Shown piece after piece: positions 26,430-34,833 of a DNA stretch of 64,000 bases (positions are counted from its first letter, which is position 1; each line of letters begins with the position of its first letter). The notes below the pieces were generated by a model. The model did not search any database, was not told where the DNA came from, and saw nothing but the letters and a program-made list of their open reading frames with translations. A program made the position numbers and the translations under genes. Source of the stretch: Oscillospiraceae bacterium (GTDB taxonomy: Bacteria; Bacillota; Clostridia; Oscillospirales; Ruminococcaceae). The stretch covers positions 51,210 through 115,209 of the forward strand of contig JAITFZ010000033.1 in NCBI GenBank assembly GCA_031280965.1, given 5' to 3'.

Positions 26430-27593
26430 TCAGTTTTTTATTACCTTTCCGTCAATCACAACCATAACCGGGTCTTTCATAAAATCGTAGAACTTTCCGC
26501 CGAATAATACAAAATCTGCGTCTTTTCCGACTTCGATACTGCCTACGCGGTTATCAATTCCGCAAATTTTCGCCGCGTTAATCGTGATGGCGCGTAAAGC
26601 CTCATCCGCAGGAAGCCCGCCTTTAATTGCCAAGCCCGCTGTCAGAGGCAAATACTGCGCCGGCGTAACCGGATGGTCGGTGCAGAGCGCGACAGGCACA
26701 CCCGCCGCATAAAGCTTCGCCGCTGTGTCAAGGCGCAAATTCACAAGCTCGGGTTTACTCCGCTCACAGATAATAGGCCCGACTATACATGACGCATTTT
26801 CTTCTTTTAATTCATCGGCTATAATCCCGCCCTCGGTAGCGTGAACAATAACGTAACCGAAGCTGAATTCTTTCGCAAGCCTGATTGCCGTAAAAATATC
26901 ATCAGCGCGGTGACAGTGAATATGCGCGTTTATTTCCCCCCGCAGTAACGGCAGAAGCGCCTCGTTTTTAATGTCGTATTCGGGCGGGTCGCCGTCGTCC
27001 TTTGATTTCGTGTGCTTGTCCGATTGCTCCATGTAACGCTTTGCCTTATACAGTTGTTCACGTATAACGGCGGCGACAGCCATGCGTGTTGTGGGGGTTT
27101 CGTCACGGTCATGATAACAGGTTTTCGGGTTCTCGCCGAGCGCAAGCTTTAAAGCAACCGGCGATTTTACAATCAGCCTGTCTATTTGCTTTGAACCGAG
27201 CGTTTTCATAGCAAGCAGTTCCCCGCCGAGAGGATTAGCGCTACCCACGCCTGTAACCGCGCAGGTTACGCCTGCTCTTGCCGCTTCCGTAAATGAAAAG
27301 TCACGCGGGTTAATCATGTCGATTGCGCGCAAATGCGGCATTGACGGGTCGGTAATCTCATTCGCATCGGTTCCCTCGAAGCCTAACCCGTTCTCGAATA
27401 CACCCAAATGACTGTGCGCGTCAATAAACCCCGGACAAAGCGTTAAGCCGCCCGCATCGATATCTTCTGCGGTTAGCGGCATGTCGGGTGCGTCGCGCCC
27501 TAAGCTTGTTATTTTTCCGTCACGAAATTCCACGTAACCGTTTTCTATGTCTGCTCCTGCCATAGTCTTAATTTTTGCGTTATAAATGAACAT
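26430..27593 (-). CDS. amidohydrolase family protein (imidazolonepropionase-like)
   Basis: 387-residue metal-dependent hydrolase. The metal motif GFIDAHSHLG near 57, HIHCHRADD near 225, VIVHATEG, and the Asp in ALCTDHPVTP show the amidohydrolase superfamily; the close is GKDADFVLFGG.FYDF, as in the imidazolonepropionase-like/amidohydrolase-1 group. Reaction unknown. The start at 27593 has AAGGAG seven bases upstream and lies 49 bases inside the 3' end of aroK, an unusually long overlap. It is the last gene of the fabD-aroE-aroK-amidohydrolase unit. Confidence 0.87.
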   Translation of the reverse strand: MFIYNAKIKTMAGADIENGYVEFRDGKITSLGRDAPDMPLTAEDIDAGGLTLCPGFIDAHSHLGVFENGLGFEGTDANEITDPSMPHLRAIDMINPRDFSFTEAARAGVTCAVTGVGSANPLGGELLAMKTLGSKQIDRLIVKSPVALKLALGENPKTCYHDRDETPTTRMAVAAVIREQLYKAKRYMEQSDKHTKSKDDGDPPEYDIKNEALLPLLRGEINAHIHCHRADDIFTAIRLAKEFSFGYVIVHATEGGIIADELKEENASCIVGPIICERSKPELVNLRLDTAAKLYAAGVPVALCTDHPVTPAQYLPLTAGLAIKGGLPADEALRAITINAAKICGIDNRVGSIEVGKDADFVLFGGKFYDFMKDPVMVVIDGKVIKN

Positions 27594-28048
27594 ATGTCTT
27601 CTCCTTCCGCCGTATAATCGGCAACCTTCTTATAATGTCCTAAGCGCGATTTATAAAGTTCGCAGAGCTTCTCTTTAGTTTTACCTGCGGCATTGGGGCG
27701 TTTTTCCGCACCGTTACTTTTTATGCGCTCATAGCAGGTATCAAAATCCGTATCTATAAATATAACAACTGCGTTTTCTTTCGCATAAGCAGCGGCTTCG
27801 GGATTTTCCAACAACGACCCGCCGCCGAGAGAAATTACATCAGCTTTGACCTCTTTAAGCGCGGATAATTCAAGGTTTTTGAAATACTCCTTACCGTGCT
27901 TCGCGAAAATCTCCGCGATTTCCATACCCTCCCGCCCGGCTATAAACTCATCAAGGTCAACGCAGAAAGCGCCGGTTTCCCGCGATAGCCTGCGTCCGAC
28001 GTAAGACTTCCCGCAACCCATGAAGCCGTATAAATAAACAGGTTTCAT
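27545..28048 (-). CDS. aroK: shikimate kinase
   Basis: 167-residue enzyme of the chorismate pathway phosphorylating shikimate at O3. Walker A FMGCGKSYVGRRLS near 9, the DLDEFIAGREG shikimate-binding segment, GGGSLLENPEA, and the lid with RPNA are all visible. Start overlaps the aroE stop by four bases (ATGA). The 3' end overlaps the amidohydrolase gene by 49 bases. Confidence 0.95.
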   Translation of the reverse strand: MKPVYLYGFMGCGKSYVGRRLSRETGAFCVDLDEFIAGREGMEIAEIFAKHGKEYFKNLELSALKEVKADVISLGGGSLLENPEAAAYAKENAVVIFIDTDFDTCYERIKSNGAEKRPNAAGKTKEKLCELYKSRLGHYKKVADYTAEGEDICSFITQKLRLWQEQT

Positions 28049-28788
28049 AATAATTTTTCCTCGACTGCTTTAATAATTTCAGCGGCATCTTTGTCCGAAA
28101 CCTTGCCGCCGTACCAAATTTCATGCGATTTAATTGCCTGCCAAACAAGCATGGTAACTCCGTTCATAATTTTCGAGTCTTTTTGCTTGGCAAGCGACAG
28201 GAATTTTGTTTTTGCAGGGTTGTAGATTAAATCAAGAACGAATTTTACGCTTACACCCGTAAAATCAATCGGCGAAACATCAACATTCGGATACATACCC
28301 ACAGGCGTGGAATTAATTAACAGGTCGAACTCACCTTTCAGCTTTTTTATATTTTCTCTTGTGACGATTATAAGCTTCCCGCCTGCCTTTTCAACCTCGT
28401 GAGCAATCATCTTTCCCGCGCCGCCGTAACCGAGCAGACAAATCCGCGAGTTTAAGTCTGCGCCCAAAGCTTCAACAGACTTTTGAAAGCCGAAAACATC
28501 GGTATTATAGCCCGTTTTTTCTTTTACGCAGTTAACCGCGCCGAGCTTTCCGAATACCGCGCTCTCGTCGAGCCGTTCACAGTAAGGAATAATCAGTTCT
28601 TTTAGCGGTATTGTGACGTTGAAGCCGGCGAGCGAGGACAGTAATTCATGCTTGCTTTCTAATTCATCGTGCCGGATTTCGTACAATGAATAGCCGCAAT
28701 CAAACCCGTTTCTTTTAAATATTTCCCCGTGAATAAAAGGCGAGAGCGAATGTCCGAGCGGAAAACCGATTAGTCCGTACTTTTTCAT
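28045..28788 (-). CDS. aroE: shikimate dehydrogenase
   Basis: 247 residues; NADPH-dependent reduction of 3-dehydroshikimate. Seen: PLGHSLSPFIHGEIF (shikimate binding), GFNVTIPLKE with the catalytic Lys, GAVN, NTDVFGF with the catalytic Asp, NADP loop LLGYGGAGKM, INSTPVGMYP and the C-terminal G.TMLVWQA. Somewhat shorter than the ~280 residues usual in E. coli. It overlaps both neighbours (fabD and aroK) by four bases, so the three form one tightly coupled unit. Confidence 0.96.
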   Translation of the reverse strand: MKKYGLIGFPLGHSLSPFIHGEIFKRNGFDCGYSLYEIRHDELESKHELLSSLAGFNVTIPLKELIIPYCERLDESAVFGKLGAVNCVKEKTGYNTDVFGFQKSVEALGADLNSRICLLGYGGAGKMIAHEVEKAGGKLIIVTRENIKKLKGEFDLLINSTPVGMYPNVDVSPIDFTGVSVKFVLDLIYNPAKTKFLSLAKQKDSKIMNGVTMLVWQAIKSHEIWYGGKVSDKDAAEIIKAVEEKLL

Positions 28789-29717
28789 AAAAGCGCTTCC
28801 TTTGAGGCTTCCAGTGATTTTAAGTCCTCGATATTACATACTTTTGCATTGGGGAGCGTTTTTTTGACAAGTCCCGATAACACCTTCCCCGGACCGAGTT
28901 CCGTGAAAGCATTAAAACCGCTATTCTGCATTTCAAAAAGCTGTTCGCTGAAACGCACGGGCGAGCAGATATGCCGCGCCAAATATTCCGGCATGTTTGA
29001 AAAATCTTCAAGTTTTGCACCCGTAACGTTAGAATAAAACGGCACTTCGGGCATTTTGAAACTGATAGCGGCAATTAAAGACTTAAATTCTGTCGCCGCT
29101 TCTTTCATCAGCTCTGAATGAAACGCCGCCGCTACATTTAAACGCACGACCCGCTTCGCGCCCTTTCCCTTCAATAATTCTTCGGCTTTAATGAGCCCCG
29201 CTTCCGTCCCTGCAATGACGATTTGCGCGGGTGAATTGTAATTCACCGTCGCAACATAGTCACCGGAGTTTGTTATTTCACCGCAGACAGCTTCAATCAT
29301 TTCGCTGTCTGAGCCGAGTACAGCCGCCATACCGCCTTTTGAGGTTCCGGCGGCTTTGTGCATTACTTCGCTTCTGATTTTAAGCAGTTTGAAGCCGTCC
29401 TCACACGAAATCGCCCCGCATGCGGTCAAAGCGGCGTATTCGCCTAATGAATGTCCCGCCGTTGCCGAATACTCAATTCCCGCTTCTTTCGCGGCATACA
29501 ACGCCGCAACAGACACGGCAAAGACCGCCGGCTGTACAATCAGAGTACTTTCAAGCTCGTTGTCTTCAATTTTTCTGAGCAGGTCAAAACCCAAAATCTC
29601 ACTTCCGAGCGTGAATACGTTTCCGGCGGCGGGAAATTTTTCGACAAGCTCCCTGCCCATTCCGGCATATTGTGAGCCTTGTCCTGAAAATAAAAGCGCG
29701 GTTTTAGTCATAATCAT
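28785..29717 (-). CDS. fabD: malonyl-CoA:ACP transacylase
   Basis: 310-residue FabD that loads malonate onto acyl carrier protein. Motifs: LLFSGQGSQYAGMG near the start, the nucleophile GHSLGEYAALTA, and FHSELM with the catalytic His. ATG 29717 has AAAGGG eight bases upstream; a second ATG at 29711 is possible. It is transcribed away from fabH and together with aroE, aroK and the amidohydrolase gene, though functionally it belongs with the rightward fab genes. Confidence 0.96.
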   Translation of the reverse strand: MIMTKTALLFSGQGSQYAGMGRELVEKFPAAGNVFTLGSEILGFDLLRKIEDNELESTLIVQPAVFAVSVAALYAAKEAGIEYSATAGHSLGEYAALTACGAISCEDGFKLLKIRSEVMHKAAGTSKGGMAAVLGSDSEMIEAVCGEITNSGDYVATVNYNSPAQIVIAGTEAGLIKAEELLKGKGAKRVVRLNVAAAFHSELMKEAATEFKSLIAAISFKMPEVPFYSNVTGAKLEDFSNMPEYLARHICSPVRFSEQLFEMQNSGFNAFTELGPGKVLSGLVKKTLPNAKVCNIEDLKSLEASKEALL

Positions 29718-29844
29718 TGTTTCAGCCCTTTCTTGATGATTCGTAAATAAAATCTTGTTGACAAATCATTGTAATAAAGTTAAAATGGAAAATAGCGGCA
29801 TTAGTTAATTATATACGATTCCATAATTAAAATCAAGGAGTAAC

Positions 29845-30840
29845 ATGAAAAAAATGAATCCGAAAAACAAAAACGGGGTTAAAATTACAGGTACGGGAAG
29901 TTATGCGCCGCCGCTTTCCGTAAGTAACGACGACCTTGCGAAAATACTCGACACAACCGACGAGTGGGTCTATACGCGCACCGGAATCAGGCACAGATAT
30001 TTTAATGAGGGTCGCCCTAATTACACAATGGCGGTTGAGGCGGCAAAAAACGCCCTTGAAAATGCGGGAATAACCGCCGAAGATATAGATTATATCATGC
30101 TTTCGACCTGCACACCCGATTTTTTTTATCCAATCACCGCCTGCCTTGTTCAAAATGAAACAGGTGCGTTGAACGCCGCCTGTATTGATATAAACGCCGC
30201 CTGTACCGGCTTTGTTGCGGGCTTAGAAATGGCAAGAGGGCTGCTTTACAGCGGTTATGACAGAATTTTGTTTATAGCCAGTGAATGTCTTACCCCGCAA
30301 GTAGATTTTTATGACAGAGCAACCAGCGTACTTTTCGGGGACGGCGCGGGTGCCGTGGTGCTTGAACGGGCGGATAAAACCTTTGCTTCGGTCATGAAAG
30401 CCAAGGGTGTGAGCGCAGATGAGCCTATTTTATACTATAAGATAGATTACGAAGCCAACACGCCGTTTGGCGGTAAAACGCCCGATTACGCAAAAAAACT
30501 GCAAATGGGCGGCAAGGACGTCTATAAATTCGCAGTCGAAGCAATGCCCGAAGCGGCAAAGGCGGCTTGCGAAAAAGCAGGTTTTGCCCTTGATGAGATT
30601 GATTTATTCATCCCTCATCAGGCTAATATCAGAATAGTGCAAACCGCTGTAAAGTCGCTCGGAGTATCTATGGAGAAGGTTTACACGAACATCGAAAACC
30701 ACGGCAACACTTCAAGTGCCTGTATGCCGGTCTGCCTTGACGAGCTTAACAGGGCGGGGCGGCTTAAAGAAGGCATGAAACTGTGCCTTGTCGGCTTCGG
30801 AGCGGGGCTGACGTATGGTGCAATTGTCATGGAAATTTAG
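29845..30840 (+). CDS. fabH: beta-ketoacyl-ACP synthase III
   Basis: Starts fatty-acid synthesis by condensing acetyl- (or branched acyl-) CoA with malonyl-ACP. 331 residues with the thiolase-fold active site: Cys120 in NAACTGF, His258 in IPHQANIR and Asn288 in NHGNTSSA. AAGGAG precedes the ATG. First gene of the rightward fab/acc cluster; the 127-base gap to divergent fabD must hold both promoters. I saw no convincing FapR- or FabT-type palindrome in that gap. Confidence 0.97.
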   Translation: MKKMNPKNKNGVKITGTGSYAPPLSVSNDDLAKILDTTDEWVYTRTGIRHRYFNEGRPNYTMAVEAAKNALENAGITAEDIDYIMLSTCTPDFFYPITACLVQNETGALNAACIDINAACTGFVAGLEMARGLLYSGYDRILFIASECLTPQVDFYDRATSVLFGDGAGAVVLERADKTFASVMKAKGVSADEPILYYKIDYEANTPFGGKTPDYAKKLQMGGKDVYKFAVEAMPEAAKAACEKAGFALDEIDLFIPHQANIRIVQTAVKSLGVSMEKVYTNIENHGNTSSACMPVCLDELNRAGRLKEGMKLCLVGFGAGLTYGAIVMEI

Positions 30841-30847
30841 TTTTTGC

Positions 30848-30876
30848 TTGACAACAAAGATAATTTATGTTATTAT
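30848..30876 (+). promoter_or_regulatory. sigma-A-type promoter before fabK
   Basis: TTGACA at 30848-30853, 17-base spacer, TATTAT at 30871-30876, starting eight bases after the fabH stop. It would let fabK and downstream genes be expressed apart from fabH. Confidence 0.7.
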
Positions 30877-30910
30877 CATATCGAAATATATAGATATAAG
30901 GACGAGAAAA

Positions 30911-31834
30911 ATGCAAACAAAAATAACAGAGCTGTTAAAGATAAAATTCCCTGTTCTTCAGGGCGGAATGGCATGGATTTCCGAACACAGGCTTGCCGCC
31001 GCCGTTTCCGAAGCGGGCGGAGCAGGTATAATCGCAGGCGGAAATGCGCCGGCCGAGCTTATACGCGAGGAAATACGGAAAGCGCGCACACTTACGGATA
31101 AGCCGTTCGGCGTGAACATCATGCTCATGTCCCCGAACGCCGAAGATTTGGCACGGGTTGTCGCAGAAGAAAAGGTCGCGTTCGTAACTACTGGCGCGGG
31201 TAATCCCGGAAAGTTCATGGAGCAGTGGAAAACAGCGGGGATAAAGGTGATTCCGGTAGTGCCGGGCGTTGCGCTCGCTAAGCGCATGGAGCGTTCGGGT
31301 GCCGACGCCGTAATCGCCGAAGGCACCGAAAGCGGCGGGCATATCGGCGAAAATACGACAATGTGCCTTGTACCGCAGGTAACTGACGCGGTCGGTATAC
31401 CTGTGATTGCGGCAGGCGGAATCGCGGACGGCAGAGGAGTTGCGGCAAGTTTTATGCTCGGCGCGGAGGGCGTACAGGTCGGGACGAGGTTTTTGACGGC
31501 TGAGGAATGTCAGATTCACGCCAACTATAAAGAATTAGTAGTAAAAGCTAAAGATACCGATACAATTGTGACGGGAAGATTCACGGGGCATCCCTGCCGC
31601 TGTGTTAAAACTAAGTTTTCCCGCAGTTTGGTGAATTCGGAGAAGAACGGCATTTCACCGGATGAATTCGAGAGTTTAACAGTCGGCGCACTGCGTAAAG
31701 CCGCAATAGACGGCAATATAGAAGAAGGCAGTTTCCTTTGCGGCGCGATTGCGGGAATGGTGGGTGAAATCAAGCCCGCCGCCGAAATAATAAAAGAGAT
31801 GTTCGATATGGCGCGGGAGCTTTTAAAGCTATGA
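30911..31834 (+). CDS. fabK: enoyl-ACP reductase II (FabK, FMN-dependent)
   Basis: 307-residue FMN TIM-barrel protein: KFPVLQGGMAWIS at the start, AGGNAP, FGVNIML, EGTESGGHIGE, and IAAGGIADGRG / GAEGVQVGTRF for phosphate binding. FabK and nitronate monooxygenase share this fold; the fab operon context makes FabK the better call. Start at 30911 follows AAGGA; the frame is open further upstream into fabH but without a site. FabK-type enzymes are triclosan-insensitive. Confidence 0.93.
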   Translation: MQTKITELLKIKFPVLQGGMAWISEHRLAAAVSEAGGAGIIAGGNAPAELIREEIRKARTLTDKPFGVNIMLMSPNAEDLARVVAEEKVAFVTTGAGNPGKFMEQWKTAGIKVIPVVPGVALAKRMERSGADAVIAEGTESGGHIGENTTMCLVPQVTDAVGIPVIAAGGIADGRGVAASFMLGAEGVQVGTRFLTAEECQIHANYKELVVKAKDTDTIVTGRFTGHPCRCVKTKFSRSLVNSEKNGISPDEFESLTVGALRKAAIDGNIEEGSFLCGAIAGMVGEIKPAAEIIKEMFDMARELLKL

Positions 31835-32193
31835 TAAAAAACATTTGCTCGCTTTTCATTCAATTTTCCTTTCTGCCGCAGGTAATTTGGGCGGCGGCGC
31901 TGTACCGTAAACTTGCCGCCAACAGCTACGTGCTGACAAATTCAAGGCTTCAGACGGCTTTCTTCGCGGTTTTCTTAGAAATCGTTGTGTTTGCGGTATT
32001 AACCGCGTTCAAGCGCTTTTACTTCACGCGGTTTTTACTTGTAGCGGCATATATACAGCTTCTTCTTACGATTGTATTGTTTGAATTCAGACGTTCGCAA
32101 TCTTTGGTAAACGAGTCGCTTGCTTTTGCGGCTTTCGGCGCGTTTATGGCGGCTCTCAATATGATTATGCTTTACACTTACAAAAAAAATTAA
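31831..32193 (+). CDS. small polytopic membrane protein, unknown
   Basis: 120 residues, four predicted membrane helices (about 5-25, 42-62, 68-86, 96-115) with short basic loops. It overlaps the fabK stop by four bases, so it is co-translated, and is followed by the 80-base leader repeats before fabG. I do not recognise the family. Placed inside a fatty-acid operon it might act in membrane lipid metabolism, but that is only positional inference. Confidence 0.6.
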   Translation: MIKNICSLFIQFSFLPQVIWAAALYRKLAANSYVLTNSRLQTAFFAVFLEIVVFAVLTAFKRFYFTRFLLVAAYIQLLLTIVLFEFRRSQSLVNESLAFAAFGAFMAALNMIMLYTYKKN

Positions 32194-32210
32194 AGAACCG
32201 AAGGCTTCAA

Positions 32211-32370
32211 AAGTTTGAAACAAAGCACAGCCGAAACGGGGAAAATGTCGTTTTCATTCCTTGTTGGTGAAGAAAGGACTTTATGAAAATAAGTTTGAAA
32301 CAAAGCACAGCCGAAACGGGGAAAATGTCGTTTTCATTCCTTGTTGGTGAAGAAAGGACTTTATGAAAAT
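32211..32370 (+). repeat. two perfect tandem copies of an 80-base leader repeat ending at the fabG start
   Basis: Copy 1 (32211-32290) and copy 2 (32291-32370) are identical at all 80 bases. Each begins AAGTTTGAAACAAAGC, contains GGGGAAAATGTCGTTTTC (a short GAAAA/TTTTC hairpin) and ends AAGAAAGGACTTTATGAAAAT. The second copy ends at the base before the fabG ATG and supplies its Shine-Dalgarno site AGAAAGGA. Diverged copies occur at 39067-39221. Confidence 0.95.
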
Positions 32371-32374
32371 ATGA
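32245..32374 (+). other. chain of three overlapping micro-reading frames leading into fabG
   Basis: Frame A: ATG 32245 to TGA 32284-32286 (13 codons). Frame B: ATG 32283 to TGA 32364-32366 (27 codons). Frame C: ATG 32363, AAA, ATA, TGA 32372-32374 (3 codons). fabG starts at 32371. Each stop overlaps the next start as ATGA, and the AAGGA sites in the repeats precede frames B and C. The chain arises from the 80-base repeat. Whether any of the frames is translated is unknown. Confidence 0.5.
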
Positions 32375-33102
32375 ATAAAACTGCGGTTATAACAGGAGCG
32401 GGCAGAGGAATAGGCGCTGAAATCGCACTCCGTCTCGCATCCGACGGCTTCAACGTGGCGCTCAACGGGCAGGACGGCGGACGACTTGCCGAAATTGCAA
32501 TGAAGTGCAAAAAATTCGGAACAGAAGCCGAGTGCTTCCCTGCCGATGTATCTAAGCATGATGAGTGCGAAACGATGGTAAAGAGAATAAAGGAGCGCTT
32601 CGGGACAATAGACGTGCTTGTTAATAATGCGGGGATTACAAAAGACGGGCTTTTAGCCCGAATGAGCGAGGAAAGTTACGACACGGTCATTGCCGTGAAC
32701 CAAAAAAGCGTTTTTAATATGATGAAGTTCTGCTGTGCCGTTATGATGAAGCAAAGAAGCGGCAGGGTAATAAATATCTCGTCGGTCGCGGGCTTGCACG
32801 GTAACGCGGGGCAATTCAACTACAGCGCCTCCAAAGCCGCCGTCATCGGCATGACAAAGAGCGCGGCCAAAGAGTTCGCACCGCGCGGCATAACCGTAAA
32901 CGCCATTGCGCCCGGGTTTATTCAAACGCCAATGACCGATGTTCTGACCGATGAACAAAAAGCGGCTGTTTTAAGCCTAATCGCCTTGAAGCGGTACGGA
33001 ACAGTTGAGGAAATAGCGGGCGCGGTGTCATTCTTGGCGGGCAAAGACGCGGCTTATATCACCGGACAGACTATAGAAATCAGCGGAGGGCTGACGATAT
33101 AA
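32371..33102 (+). CDS. fabG: 3-oxoacyl-ACP reductase
   Basis: NADPH-dependent reduction of 3-ketoacyl-ACP; 243 residues. Short-chain dehydrogenase features: cofactor loop ITGAGRGIGAEIA, NNAGITKDGLLARM, catalytic Ser in NISSVAG, YSASK (Tyr/Lys) and the C-terminal ITGQTIEISGGL. Start at 32371 is chosen because family members begin close to the cofactor loop and because the leader repeat ends there. Its leader is the tandem 80-base repeat with coupled micro-frames. Confidence 0.96.
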   Translation: MNKTAVITGAGRGIGAEIALRLASDGFNVALNGQDGGRLAEIAMKCKKFGTEAECFPADVSKHDECETMVKRIKERFGTIDVLVNNAGITKDGLLARMSEESYDTVIAVNQKSVFNMMKFCCAVMMKQRSGRVINISSVAGLHGNAGQFNYSASKAAVIGMTKSAAKEFAPRGITVNAIAPGFIQTPMTDVLTDEQKAAVLSLIALKRYGTVEEIAGAVSFLAGKDAAYITGQTIEISGGLTI

Positions 33103-33144
33103 ACGGCAATGAACATTTAATTTACTTAAAAAACGGAGGTAAAA

Positions 33145-34392
33145 TTGAAACGAGTTGTAATTACAGGGCTTGGGGTGCTGAGTCCTATAGGAAACGATAT
33201 TGAAACATTCTTGCAAAATTTAAAAGCCGGCAGACACGGCTTCACTCTTGAGGAATGGTTTCCCGGACAATCGGAGGAAAAGTGGGTTTCTGCACGGGTA
33301 AAGGGTTTCACGCCCGCTATTTTGGAACCCTACTTTGAGAAAAAAGAACTGCGCCGCACCGATAAGCTGACGCAGTATGCGGTTTACGCGGCGAAGAAGG
33401 CGCTTGAAGACAGCGGCTGCGACTGGCGGGAGAGAATCTCCGACCCTTACAGATGCGGGGTTATCACAGCAACGGGAGTCGGCGGGATTGAGACGACTGA
33501 AGAACAGCTTTTAGCCTATCATAACAAGGGACACAGGCGGGTCAGTGTTTTTACGATTCCGATGATGATAGGAAATATGGCGCCCGGTGTTATCGCTATC
33601 AAGACCGGCTTCAGGGGTTCAAACTACTGCCCTGTTTCGGCGTGTTCAAGTTCGGCGCATGCACTCGGAGAAGCTTTCAGGGCAATCAAGCACGGTTATC
33701 TCGATATGGCGGTTACAGGCGGTGTTGAAGCATGTACAATCGGCTTTGCCTATGCGGGATTCAATAACATGACCGCGCTGACGACTTCAAAAGATACCGA
33801 AAGAGCGTCAATACCTTTTGATAAGGAACGCAACGGCTTTGTACTCGGCGAGGGCGCGGGTATGCTTGTCTTGGAAGAGTACGAGCAGGCTAAGGCAAGG
33901 GGCGCAAAAATTTACGCCGAAATTGCCGGTTACGGCTCAACCTGCGACGCTTACCACGAAACCAGCCCCAACCCCGACGGAAGCGGCGGCGCAAAGGCGA
34001 TGGACTTAGCTGTACAGGAAGCGGGGATAAAGCCGGAGGAAGTGAACTATATAAACGCGCACGGCACTTCAACACCACCGAATGACCGAACCGAAACCAC
34101 GGCAGTCAAGCTGACTTTTGGTGAACACGCCTATAAATTAGCGATAAATTCCACAAAATCGCTGACAGGGCATCTGCTCGGAGCAGCAGGCGGCGTTGAG
34201 GCAATTGCAACTGTGTTGCAAATAAAACATAGCTTCGTTCACCAAACAGCAGGCTATAAAATCCCGGACCCTGAATGTGACCTCGATTACGTAACGGGCG
34301 GTATGAGAGAAGCTCAAATAAACGCGGCAGTATCAAATTCGCTCGGTTTCGGCGGACACAACGTATCATTATGCTTTAAAAAAGGAGAATAA
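33145..34392 (+). CDS. fabF: beta-ketoacyl-ACP synthase II
   Basis: Elongating condensing enzyme of 415 residues. Catalytic Cys in PVSACSSSAHALG near 170, His in NAHGTSTPPND and His in GHLLGAAGGVEA are present, with the C-terminal NSLGFGGHNVSL. The start codon is TTG at 33145 with GGAGG five bases upstream; no ATG is available at the family start position. Lies 42 bases after fabG and two bases before accB. Confidence 0.96.
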   Translation: MKRVVITGLGVLSPIGNDIETFLQNLKAGRHGFTLEEWFPGQSEEKWVSARVKGFTPAILEPYFEKKELRRTDKLTQYAVYAAKKALEDSGCDWRERISDPYRCGVITATGVGGIETTEEQLLAYHNKGHRRVSVFTIPMMIGNMAPGVIAIKTGFRGSNYCPVSACSSSAHALGEAFRAIKHGYLDMAVTGGVEACTIGFAYAGFNNMTALTTSKDTERASIPFDKERNGFVLGEGAGMLVLEEYEQAKARGAKIYAEIAGYGSTCDAYHETSPNPDGSGGAKAMDLAVQEAGIKPEEVNYINAHGTSTPPNDRTETTAVKLTFGEHAYKLAINSTKSLTGHLLGAAGGVEAIATVLQIKHSFVHQTAGYKIPDPECDLDYVTGGMREAQINAAVSNSLGFGGHNVSLCFKKGE

Positions 34393-34394
34393 CA

Positions 34395-34832
34395 ATGGAT
34401 TTCATCAAGACAGCAAGAGAACTCGCAGATTTATTATACGAGAAAAACTTAGGTTCAATCAACGTAAAAAACGGTAATACGGAAATCTGCATAACAGCGA
34501 AGTTCTGTGAATACAATGTCCCGCTCATGCCCGCCACGGCACAGGAAATTCCTGTCGCAACGGCACCGGCGGTTCCGGATTCGCCGGCAGAACAATCAGG
34601 AAACTTTGTAAAGTCGCCGATTATCGGCACGTTCTATGCCGCACCCGCTCCCGATAAGCCGCCGTTCGTTAAAGTCGGCGATAAAGTCGAAAAAGGGCAG
34701 GTTGTCTGCATAGTCGAAAGCATGAAGCTTATGAACGAAATCACGTCAGAATTCAGCGGAACCGTTGCGGAAATCCTCGCGAAAGACGGCGAGGCTGTAG
34801 AGTTCGACAGAAAGCTTATAAGGATTGAGTGA
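34395..34832 (+). CDS. accB: acetyl-CoA carboxylase biotin carboxyl carrier protein
   Basis: 145 residues: helical N-terminal part, Ala/Pro-rich linker (residues ~50-72) and a biotinyl domain starting VKSPIIGTFYAAP with the site ESMKLMNE, Lys being the biotin acceptor. AAAGGAG overlaps the end of fabF. Stop lies one base before the fabZ start. Confidence 0.96.
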   Translation: MDFIKTARELADLLYEKNLGSINVKNGNTEICITAKFCEYNVPLMPATAQEIPVATAPAVPDSPAEQSGNFVKSPIIGTFYAAPAPDKPPFVKVGDKVEKGQVVCIVESMKLMNEITSEFSGTVAEILAKDGEAVEFDRKLIRIE

Positions 34833-34833
34833 C

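Noticed and set aside
29718..29844. FapR or FabT operator between fabD and fabH
   Set aside because: AT-rich, but no palindrome matching either consensus could be supported by eye.
30935..31519. 194-codon minus-strand frame inside fabK
   Set aside because: Shadow of the FMN-barrel coding sequence; composition unlike its neighbours' proteins.
30911..31834. nitronate monooxygenase
   Set aside because: Same fold, but position in the fab cluster with no other enoyl reductase makes FabK more likely.
32211..32370. CRISPR-like array
   Set aside because: Only two 80-base units with no spacers between them and no cas genes.
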